A DNA stretch of 44,423 nucleotides, from contig JAUYNL010000017.1 in NCBI GenBank assembly GCA_030696085.1, positions 1 through 44,423 of the forward strand, written 5' to 3'. The position numbers and the translations under genes were made by a program. The DNA comes from Luteolibacter sp. (GTDB lineage Bacteria; Verrucomicrobiota; Verrucomicrobiia; Verrucomicrobiales; Akkermansiaceae). Positions within the stretch are counted from its first letter, which is position 1; each line of letters begins with the position of its first letter. Below are positions 24,617-33,600 of this stretch, one piece after another. Under the pieces are notes generated by a model, which did no database searches, was not told the origin of the DNA, and worked only from the letters and a program-made list of their open reading frames with translations.

Positions 24617-27600
24617 ATGAATCCTACACGTCGCGACTTTATGCCAACCAAAAAAACCGCCCGCAACCTTGCAGCAGGCCTGATGCTTGTTTGCTTTCTG
24701 CATTCGATCGAATCCGCCGAGGCGCTGGAGATCGAATCGTTCGCGCTCCAGCGCAACGACCGCTTCTATGTTGGCGTCAACCGGGCGTTCGTCGGTGAGC
24801 CCTACAACTGGTCCGGCGTCGCCCGGACGGTCGAGACCGCCAAATGGGGGACCATGATCTCGCCCAGCTATTTTGTCAGCGCCCAACACTTTCACCCCGC
24901 AAACGGCGAGACGCTTCGCTTCTATCACACCAACGACCCGAACGGACCCTACGAGGACCGCACCGTGCTTTCCGGCCAGCCCATCGGCCCGGCGGACCTC
25001 TGGCTCGGAAAGCTCAGTGCGCCGGTTTCCAGCGCCGTGGCGAAGTATCCGGTCCTGCGCCTGGCCTCCGATTGGGATTACGTTCATCTGCCGATCCATA
25101 TCTTCGGACGGCCTCACGACGACAACGCCGGCACACCGACCAAAATCCACATGGGTGTCAACTGGGTCAACGGCCCGCCAGATACCACCATCTATTGGGG
25201 TTTCAGCCCGTCCAATCCGATCAAGGCGCTCTCCGCCGATGGCGGTGACTCCGGTGGCAGCAGTTTCATTATTTCCAACGGTGTTCCCACGGTGGCCGGT
25301 ATTCACTGGTTTCCCAACCAAGGCACATTCGTCCCCAGATTTTTCACCGAGTTGAACGCGGCGATGCTGGGCAGCGGCGAGCAGGTCACGGAGCAGACCA
25401 CATACGTCGCGCCACCCGTGGTGCCCACACCAGCACCGGCGAGCTCCAGTTGGATCGTCGATGCTGTTGGCGGCTGGACCAGCGGCATCAACTGGGCGGC
25501 GAACACCTATCCTGACGGCGTGGGCCAAATCGCCACCTTCAGCTACAACCTTACCGCCGGGCGCAAGGTCACCTTGGACGGCGGGGTCACTCTCGGCGGT
25601 ATCGTTTTCAACGACACCGTGCTGAATGCCGGGCAGGGCAATATTTCCAATACCGGCTACATGCTCCAGTTGTTGAACAACAACATCACGGTGAACAACC
25701 TGACCTTGGACACCGGTCTGGCGGGCAGGAACCCCGGTGAACTGGTGCTGATCGACTTGCCGACCACCAATCTCGTCGGTCACCAAATCGCCAACAGCGG
25801 CGGACCTGGCAAGGTGGTGCTCACGGACAACGTGCATGCCAACGTGAGCAACAGTGTGGGGTTTTCAATGGAAGGCACTCGGATCTCCGGCGTGGGAAAC
25901 ATTCTCAAAACAGGCACCGGGGATTTCATCCTGGGAGGTGACAACACCGCCAGCGGCTACACCGGCAACATCCGGATCGAAGGAGGAATTTTCCAGGGCC
26001 GCAACAACAACAAGGTATTCGGCACCGGCACACTCACTTACGTCAATACCGCCGCCCGGATCGCCTTCTTCAACTATGGAGATACTCCCACCAGCGGCGC
26101 GGTGATTCCGAACCATCTGATACTCGAAAAATCCGCGGCCTCCTCCGCCGATTTCACGCTCTACAATGTCACCTCGCCCAATTTGACTTGGTCCGGCAAT
26201 ATCTCCAACTCTGGTGCCCCGCTGGCGGTTAACCTCACCAACGGATTCGAAACCGGAGGCTTGTCCTACATTCTGGCTAAATACACGGGAGACAACTCCG
26301 GCCTGACCTTTGCGACCGGCAAAGGCTTTACCGCTATTAGCAATTACATTGGAGTCGGCAGCCACAACGCACTCGGTGCGGGCAATACCGCATTGGTTGG
26401 CCTCGGCGCGAGCGGCAACGCTCAAACAGGCCTGCTGGCCACCATCCCCACCACCATCGCCTCGCCGATCACGGTCTCCGGCAACGGCAACGTGGCTGCC
26501 GCCGTCATCGGCGCGAACATCGCCAGCGGCACTGTCAACTACACCGGCACGCTGACTCTCAACGCGGCGGAAAACAACAATGTCCGCCCCATCTATTTGC
26601 GCAGTGAAACCGGCAGCACCGTGGCCTTCAGCTCCGCCTCGGTCATCAACAACGCCGCCAGCAACGGCCAGTTCGCCCCGCTCACCAAAATCGGCGGCGG
26701 TCGCGTGGAACTCAATGGCAACAACACCTACATCGGCAACAGCGCGGTGCGCGGCGGCGAATGGGTCGCGGGCCACGCCAATGCCTTCGGCTCCGGTTCC
26801 ACCACGATCAACCTCGGCGAGGCCACTCCGGTCCTGGCAGATGTCCGCGTGGCCACCCTCGCGCCCGGCTATTCCGTGGGTCTTGGCTCCTTTACTTCGG
26901 GTGTCGGCAACCCCGGCACCTTCACCAATGCACCGGCCGCCATCGACGGCGTCACCCTGGCCATCAACAACCGCATCCTGGTCAAGGACCGCAATAACAA
27001 TCAGAACGGCATCTATGTGGTTTCCACATTGGCTCCCAATGTCTGGGTGCGTGCCGCCGATTTGGACAGCACCGCCGAGCTCGCCTACGGCCAGCAAGTC
27101 AAGGTGACGGCCGGTGCTGTCAATGGCGGCAAGGTCTTTTTCCAAGGCGGGCGCGGCACGACGGGGTATCCCGGTGTGCTGACCCTCAACTCCAGCCCGC
27201 TGGACTACCATCTGGACATCGCCAATCCGGACGTCTCCATCCTCAACAACGGAGTCACCCTCAGCCGCAACATCGACGTGATCGCCAACGGTTCCACCGG
27301 CAAGAGCATCCTCGGCGGCGTCAACACCTCCGGCACCTCCATTTTCTCCGGAAATGTAACCCTCGCCCGCGCTCTCACCCTCACCGCCGCCAACGGGGGC
27401 AGCGTTGATTTCTCCGGCGGCATCTCCGGCGGCTACGGCATCACCAAGGAAGGCCAGGGCGCACTTGTTTTCTCCACCGCCAAGAGCTATTCTGGCGCGA
27501 CTTCCATCACCGCCGGAGCCCTGGTTGTGAATAGCACGCTCGCCTCCAGCAGCGTGATCGTGGGAGGCACCGGCACGCTGCGGGGCACTGGCACCCTCGC

Positions 27601-28282
27601 CGGCACCGTCACCGCCGCTGGCACCATTGCTCCCGGAAACAGCGTCGGTACCCTCACTGTCGGAGCCACCACCCTCACCGGCACCCTCGCCGTGGAAATC
27701 GATGGAGCCACCGGCGACAAACTGGTTTCCACCGGAGCCTTGAACGTCACCGGAGCCACCCTCACGGTCACGGAGATCGGTGCGTTTTCACAGCCCTATT
27801 ATGTGATCGCCCAGGGCGCGAGCATCTCCGGCTCCGTCACCGTGCCAGTCGGATACACGGTGAACCAAGTCGGCACGGAACTGAGACTCTCCAAGCTCGG
27901 CACCGACTATGACACCTGGAAAAACAGCTTCGGCCCCGGCTTCACAGACACCGCCACCACTTCGGATCCCGATGGCGACGGCCTGAGCAACCAGCAGGAA
28001 TACGCCTTCGGTCTCGATCCCACGCTCGGCTCGTCGGTGAATCCGATCATCGCACCGCTCGACAAAACCACCGGCACCTTCACCTACACCCGCCGCAAGC
28101 TGTCACTCGTCAGCCCATTGGCCTTCACGGTGAAGACCTCCCCGGATCTATCAGTGTGGACCCCGGCTTCCATCACCAGCCAATCCATCACCACCGCCGG
28201 AGATATCGAAACCGTGGTTATCACCCTCAGTGGCGCGCCGCTCGCCGAACCGAAACTCTTCATCCGCGTCTCGGCGGAGTGA
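24617..28282 (+). CDS. large secreted trypsin-like protein with autotransporter-associated beta-strand repeats
   Basis: This roughly 1220-residue protein begins with 'MNPTRRDFMPTKKTARN' and a hydrophobic stretch; 'TRRDFM' could be a Tat motif or the basic n-region of a Sec signal. A chymotrypsin-like domain follows with H91 (SAQHF), D127 (PADLWLG) and S212 (GGDSGGS). Next comes a long beta-solenoid with autotransporter-associated strand repeats (for example 'GGGRVELNGNNTYIG' and 'GQGALVFSTAKSYSGATS', PF12951-like). An insert at about 760-850 resembles phage tail-fibre modules ('DGVTLAINNRILVKD', 'NGIYVVS', 'WVRAADLDS'). The tail has 'DPDGDGLSNQQEYAFGLDP' and 'SPDLSVW'. There is no C-terminal beta-barrel. 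The frame opens at a TTG at 24596; the ATG at 24617 is preferred. It is probably a surface-displayed adhesin or protease and heads the run to 35378. Confidence 0.8.
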   Translation: MNPTRRDFMPTKKTARNLAAGLMLVCFLHSIESAEALEIESFALQRNDRFYVGVNRAFVGEPYNWSGVARTVETAKWGTMISPSYFVSAQHFHPANGETLRFYHTNDPNGPYEDRTVLSGQPIGPADLWLGKLSAPVSSAVAKYPVLRLASDWDYVHLPIHIFGRPHDDNAGTPTKIHMGVNWVNGPPDTTIYWGFSPSNPIKALSADGGDSGGSSFIISNGVPTVAGIHWFPNQGTFVPRFFTELNAAMLGSGEQVTEQTTYVAPPVVPTPAPASSSWIVDAVGGWTSGINWAANTYPDGVGQIATFSYNLTAGRKVTLDGGVTLGGIVFNDTVLNAGQGNISNTGYMLQLLNNNITVNNLTLDTGLAGRNPGELVLIDLPTTNLVGHQIANSGGPGKVVLTDNVHANVSNSVGFSMEGTRISGVGNILKTGTGDFILGGDNTASGYTGNIRIEGGIFQGRNNNKVFGTGTLTYVNTAARIAFFNYGDTPTSGAVIPNHLILEKSAASSADFTLYNVTSPNLTWSGNISNSGAPLAVNLTNGFETGGLSYILAKYTGDNSGLTFATGKGFTAISNYIGVGSHNALGAGNTALVGLGASGNAQTGLLATIPTTIASPITVSGNGNVAAAVIGANIASGTVNYTGTLTLNAAENNNVRPIYLRSETGSTVAFSSASVINNAASNGQFAPLTKIGGGRVELNGNNTYIGNSAVRGGEWVAGHANAFGSGSTTINLGEATPVLADVRVATLAPGYSVGLGSFTSGVGNPGTFTNAPAAIDGVTLAINNRILVKDRNNNQNGIYVVSTLAPNVWVRAADLDSTAELAYGQQVKVTAGAVNGGKVFFQGGRGTTGYPGVLTLNSSPLDYHLDIANPDVSILNNGVTLSRNIDVIANGSTGKSILGGVNTSGTSIFSGNVTLARALTLTAANGGSVDFSGGISGGYGITKEGQGALVFSTAKSYSGATSITAGALVVNSTLASSSVIVGGTGTLRGTGTLAGTVTAAGTIAPGNSVGTLTVGATTLTGTLAVEIDGATGDKLVSTGALNVTGATLTVTEIGAFSQPYYVIAQGASISGSVTVPVGYTVNQVGTELRLSKLGTDYDTWKNSFGPGFTDTATTSDPDGDGLSNQQEYAFGLDPTLGSSVNPIIAPLDKTTGTFTYTRRKLSLVSPLAFTVKTSPDLSVWTPASITSQSITTAGDIETVVITLSGAPLAEPKLFIRVSAE

Positions 28283-28326
28283 CTTGTCCCCGATCAATAA
28301 TTAGCTCCTTAATCCATAGAAAAAGC

Positions 28327-30648
28327 ATGAAACCAGCATTCACTCACATGTCACGCCTGGGCCGCATCGCCCTGGCGGCCATCGCCATCGCCACCACTTC
28401 CGCGCACGCCGGACTGGTGCTTTATTATCCGTTCGATGGCACGCGCACGCTCGGTTCGGATTCTCCCGTTACGGTCACCTACAATGACATCGTCGGCGGA
28501 GTGCCAGCCACGGCAAGCAACAATGCCCATACCGGCTTGGGCGGCGCGGGGCCGGTGACCTATTCCACCAACACCTTGTATGCCAGCGGCCAACCGGGAA
28601 ATGCCTATGAAGTGGCCTCCTTCACCGACGCCGTTCACAAGGGAACCGGCGACGGACTGACCATCGCCTTCTGGTTGCGCGGTAACACTTTGAACAAGGG
28701 CCGCGTGCTGTATGGGGAAGGTAGCACCTCGGAAAGCAACTCCTACTTTTCGTTAGGGACGGATACCTCGACGGGTAACAAGTTCCGCCTGTTCTTCCGC
28801 GATAAGGACGGTGGTGTCATTCTCAATCAGGTCTCCAATTCCACGATCCAGAACACCGCCGACCAGTGGTACAACGCCGCGAACACCTGGCACCATGTGG
28901 TCTGGACGGATAGCGGCGGCAACGCCAAACTCTACATCGACGGCGTGCAGGATACCGCCAATTTCAATTACACCGTTCCGGCGGCCGCCAAACTGGCGAA
29001 CTTCAACACCACCACGATCCTCGGTATCCGCACCCTTTCGGGTCTTGCCGCATATTGGGGTGCCAACGGGGGCGCGGCCGATGATTTCGCCGTGTGGAAC
29101 GTGGTCTTGCCGCCGTCATCCATCGCTGAGTTATATGCGGGAACCAAAACACCCTTGAACGTGGCGGCTGCGGTGGAAGTATTGCCGCAGGCCCAGGTCA
29201 CTGTGCGTGCGGATACCCCGCCGCAAGTGGATGTGGAGTGGAGCGATCCCACATACAAGTGGACACTCCAGACCAGCAATGATCTGGCTGGCTGGGCGCA
29301 CCTCGACACGGCGGGCTATCAACGTCCGCAGCCTGGAACTTTCAAATTCACGGAAAATACCCGGCTGGCGGCATTCTATCGCCTGCACAAGGTGGGCACG
29401 GACCGGGTCTTCGTGATCGGGGACAGCATCAGCACGCCGGGTGCCTGGCCACACCCGCTGGCGGGCCTCGTCGGCAAGCATGTGTTTTCTCAAGCCATCG
29501 GAGGCACCACCAGCCCGTCGATGGTGAAACGGGCGCGCGGAGTGGAACTGGCCTATCCGGTTTCCAATCCGTCCACTCCCGGCGCCATTCACATGAAATG
29601 GCACCGCCACTTCGCGGACCGCTCGGATAACAACACCTACCGGAGCCAGTGGGCATACTATGCCAAACAGGTGTCCGAACCGAACGCCGTCGAAGTCTAT
29701 CGGAACGGAAATCTGCTCGGCCTTGCGAATAAGAGCCTGAAGAATTTCACTACGAATTATGCCTCCAACCCGAAGACCATCACCTGCCCCGGGCACGGCT
29801 TCGCCGCCGGAGACCGGGTGACGTTCATCAGCAACGACCCGAACTATCCGTCCGATCTATCCGTGGTGAGTTCCGCAGCTGACTGGAATTTCACCAGTCC
29901 GAATCTCCCGAGTGCGATCATCGAGCGCCGGGTGTATTTCGCCGCCAACGTCACGCCCGACTCCTTTGAAATCAAGGAATTCCCGGCGGATGGCGCAACG
30001 CTCAATATCGGCAGCAATGCCACCGGAACCCCGTCCGTCGAGTGCGGGTGGTTCTACGATGTGGAGCACACCGGCGGCCCATGGAACGTGACTTGGAAAT
30101 CCAGGACGAAATACGATGACTTGATCTGGTTGCTGGAAGTTTCCGCCAATGATATTCCCATGTATCCGGTGGCGGATGTGACGATTCCCAACAACCTGCT
30201 GCTGCTCCAGCAAATGACGGAAAACGATCCCCGCTTCCTGATCGTTTGTCCGACATCCGGCAGTTTCGTCGGCCGTGAACCGGGTTCCTTCAACTGGAAT
30301 AATTTTTACAACGGCTACATGCCCTGGGTGAAGACGAACTATCCGGACAACCACATCGACACGATGGCGGTCTTCGATGCCACCCGCACGGCGACGGAAA
30401 AAGGCTTGCTGCTCAACCCCGAGGTTCCCGAAAAACTGTGGCTTGCGCAAGCCGGCACACCGGGCAATCCGGCGAGTTGGCAGGTCTTCCGCGAGTCAAC
30501 GGCGGGTGCGCGCGAGACATGGATCGGCCCCGGCTACATCCCGTTGCATTTGCGGGCGAGCTTCGCCGATGACATCCACCCGAACGGCACCGGCAACAAC
30601 CTGATCGCCAACGCCGTCGCGGCCAAGATCGCCGCCAAGGGCTGGTAA
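28327..30648 (+). CDS. secreted LamG-SGNH hydrolase fusion (carbohydrate esterase candidate)
   Basis: The 773-residue protein has a signal peptide (1-28, ending TSAHAG). A LamG/concanavalin-like domain (about 29-270; 'LVLYYPFDG', 'LTIAFWLRGN', 'TWHHVVWTDSGGNAKLYIDG') and a linker with the 'LQTSNDLAGW' module (about 300-353) follow. Then comes an SGNH/GDSL hydrolase: block I 'VFVIGDSIS' (nucleophile S367), block II 'AIGGTTSPS', a 'VSANDIP' segment supplying the block III Asn, and C-terminal 'DDIHPNG' with D748 and H751. SGNH proteins in glycan loci often deacetylate polysaccharides, and LamG would tether the substrate. About 150 residues inserted between blocks II and III (near 460-600) have no assignment. 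I chose the ATG at 28327 for the signal peptide. The gene is 44 bases after the previous gene and 23 before the next. Confidence 0.85.
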   Translation: MKPAFTHMSRLGRIALAAIAIATTSAHAGLVLYYPFDGTRTLGSDSPVTVTYNDIVGGVPATASNNAHTGLGGAGPVTYSTNTLYASGQPGNAYEVASFTDAVHKGTGDGLTIAFWLRGNTLNKGRVLYGEGSTSESNSYFSLGTDTSTGNKFRLFFRDKDGGVILNQVSNSTIQNTADQWYNAANTWHHVVWTDSGGNAKLYIDGVQDTANFNYTVPAAAKLANFNTTTILGIRTLSGLAAYWGANGGAADDFAVWNVVLPPSSIAELYAGTKTPLNVAAAVEVLPQAQVTVRADTPPQVDVEWSDPTYKWTLQTSNDLAGWAHLDTAGYQRPQPGTFKFTENTRLAAFYRLHKVGTDRVFVIGDSISTPGAWPHPLAGLVGKHVFSQAIGGTTSPSMVKRARGVELAYPVSNPSTPGAIHMKWHRHFADRSDNNTYRSQWAYYAKQVSEPNAVEVYRNGNLLGLANKSLKNFTTNYASNPKTITCPGHGFAAGDRVTFISNDPNYPSDLSVVSSAADWNFTSPNLPSAIIERRVYFAANVTPDSFEIKEFPADGATLNIGSNATGTPSVECGWFYDVEHTGGPWNVTWKSRTKYDDLIWLLEVSANDIPMYPVADVTIPNNLLLLQQMTENDPRFLIVCPTSGSFVGREPGSFNWNNFYNGYMPWVKTNYPDNHIDTMAVFDATRTATEKGLLLNPEVPEKLWLAQAGTPGNPASWQVFRESTAGARETWIGPGYIPLHLRASFADDIHPNGTGNNLIANAVAAKIAAKGW

Positions 30649-30671
30649 GGGTGAACTCAGTCACGACATGA

Positions 30672-33600
30672 ATGGCCGAAAAGAACCATCCATTCCAACA
30701 TACACGTAGTTTTTTGCGTGGATGTCCGTCCGCTCTGATGACCGCGGCCGCTTTCATTTTCGGTTGCTGTCTGGCACTTGGGGCCGATGCGCCAAATGCC
30801 GCTGCGGACTCGCGTGATGTGTTGGTCCGCCAGGGCACGAGGCATGTCCTGGATCTGGGCGGAACATGGGAGGCCCGGGCAGCCACCTTTCCCGTTACCT
30901 GGCCGCCGCCTGGTGATGGCTGGAAACCCCAGGTCGTGCCACATTCCGAAACGGCGCTGATTGACAGCGATGAAATCGGTCCCTATTTCCCGCAACTTGC
31001 CAAAGTGGTGGATGCGCAGGGAAAGTCGCTGAAGCCGGACAAGGCCGCCGCGTGGTTCCGCCGGCATTTTACTCTCGCTTCACCACCCACGGGCATGAGG
31101 GCGTTGTTGCGCTGCGACGGGATTGCCTGGCGAAGCGATGTGTTTGTGAACGGCAGGCCTGTGGGGTCTTCGGTGTTAGGTTTGGTGGCCAACGTCCATG
31201 ATGTCACTTCCGCACTGCGCAAGGGAGACAACGAACTGGCTATTGGCGTCTCCGGGCGGGTGGCGCTTTGGAATCAGGAGAAAGGTTGTTTTGCGGCGCC
31301 GATCGCCGGCGTGATGCCTGGAATTTATGACCGTGTGCGCTTGGAGTTTGTGCCGGAGACGCGCATTGACGATGTCTTTGTGCGGACTTCGGTGGTGCGC
31401 AGGCGTTTGGAGATCGACGTCGAACTGGTCAACCTGGGTCGCCAGGCCCGGACGGTCACGCCGCGTGCCACGATCATCGATCCGTTGGGCACCGCGCAAA
31501 TCGAATGCGGTGCTCCAGCAGTGGCGATACCTGCCGGGGGACGCGTCAAGACCACGCTCGGAGCGGATTGGCTGGCGGAGCATCTGTGGAGCCATGGTGC
31601 GCCCAACTTGCATGTGGCCAGGGTTGATCTGGTTTCCGGCGGCACGCTGATCGATGCGGTCGATCAGACGTTTGGGTATCGTGAATTCACCGCCAAGGGA
31701 CGGGATTTCATGCTCAATGGAAGACGCCAGGTGCTGTTGCGCAACAGTTGGCTGAGCACTGCGGGAAGCCCGCGGGAGCGTATGTTGAACCAGGTGCATG
31801 GAGAGACGACTCATTACAACTCCATCCGCTTGCACCTGGGTTTCAACAACCCGCATGTGATGCAGCAGGCTGACAGCACGGGGATAATGATCATTCCTGA
31901 GTTCTGGGCATGGTACGACAATTCAGACACGCGCTTCCCGATCGCCAAAGCGGAGCATTGGCTGCCCAATGCAGCCGAAACGATGCGTCGCGTGGTGCGG
32001 CGCCATCGCAATCACCCGTCGGTGGTGATGTGGAGCCTGGCTAACGAAACCATGTGGGACAGCACGACGCCCGAACGAATGGCGGTCTGCGAGAAGCTGG
32101 TGAATACCGTGCGCGCCGAGGACCCCACGCGCCTGCTGCAAGGCGACGCGGAGATCACCTGGGGCGACCGCCTCGACATCACCAACATTCATTATCCGGA
32201 GGGGGATATCACCAACGAACTCGGGACGCGCTATAACAACAGCGGCTGGATCGTTCCGAATCAGTTGGATTGGCTGAAAAAGGACGGATCGAATCATTCC
32301 TGGCGTGCGAACTTCGTGTGGGATCGCCCGCTGGTCATCGGCGAGTTCTACGCCCGTGATGGAGACGAACCCGAGCGCTACACATCTTATGCGGGAGATG
32401 CTTCGTATGACCGCACGCTGTGGCGTTGGCAGGACTTGGGCGGGAAGGGCGCGTTGATGCCCAAAGGCGGGCCATGGATCGACATGGTGAAAATGACATG
32501 CGACCACTACCGCGCCGCCGGAGTGGCCGGTCTCAATCCATGGACGGGAATCGGTGCGCAGACCATGCCGCCGTTTCTGGTGGCCCCGCTCGACCATTTT
32601 CCGAATGCCTTCGGTGGCGAATCATCCCCGCGCCGATTTGTGGTTATCAACGACCATTTCACGTCCTACAACGACATTCATGTGCAGGCCGGTTTGCTGA
32701 TAGATGGTCGCGAGGTCTGGTCGGAGCGGCACATCCCGGCGAATGTCAATCCGGGCGAGAGCAAGCAACTGACCATTTCGATACGCCCTCCGCCAGTGAC
32801 GACCCGGCAGCATGGACGTTTGATCGTGCGTCTTTGCTGGATGCGCGGACCGGAGCCGTATGAACTGAATCGCCACGAGGAAGATCTATGGATCATGCCG
32901 CGGCCCTCGCTGGCCGGAGCCGATGCCGGTGCGGTGGCATTGATCGACCGCGCTGACGGTGTGACAGCCAGGGCTCTCGCCACGCTGGGTTTGAAAGTCG
33001 TGCCAGGACGCGGCGATGATGCCGCGCTGGCGGGGAAACGTTTGTTAGTAATTGGCGAGGGGGCCGCCAGTCAGGCGGATCTATCAGCAGCGGCGCGATT
33101 CGCGGGAAACGGCGGGCAGGTGCTGGTGCTGCATCAGACCGAACTTCCGGCCTTCGTGCCCTTCCAGCCGGAAATCGATGTTCATCACGCCGCCTCGTTC
33201 AGTTGGCGGCAAGCCACCCATCCGGCATTGGAGGGACTTGATGACGGGCAGTTGCGCTTCTGGCGGCCGAATCATCTGGTCGTGACGGAAACTTTCGTCC
33301 GGCCCAGCGTCGGCGCGGCAGCTTCGGTGACCGCATGCGGCGGCCGCTACGGCATGCACTGGTCTCCGCTGATCGACTTGCGGCACGGCAAGGGAGCATT
33401 GGCGTTTTGCCAATATCCGCTGGCGGAACGGGTGGGTGAGGAGCCCGCAGCCGGCACGATGCTTGCCAATGCTGTCAGATCCGCGCTGTCGGTAAAAGCG
33501 GCGAAGCCTGCCATGGCAATGCGCCTCGCACCAGGTGTCGACAAGGAGGCCCGATCAGTATTGGCGGCCACCTTGGTGCGCACAAGCGACGGTTTGACCG

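Noticed and set aside
24308..25837. Long minus-strand open frame of about 509 codons
   Set aside because: It runs antisense to the trypsin-like/beta-strand-repeat gene and its leader, has no recognisable domain, and is explained by GC-rich codon bias opening the opposite strand.
25865..27211. Minus-strand open frame of about 448 codons, Gly/Val/Asp-rich
   Set aside because: It is the antisense shadow of the beta-strand-repeat region; its repetitive composition mirrors the repeats of the real gene.
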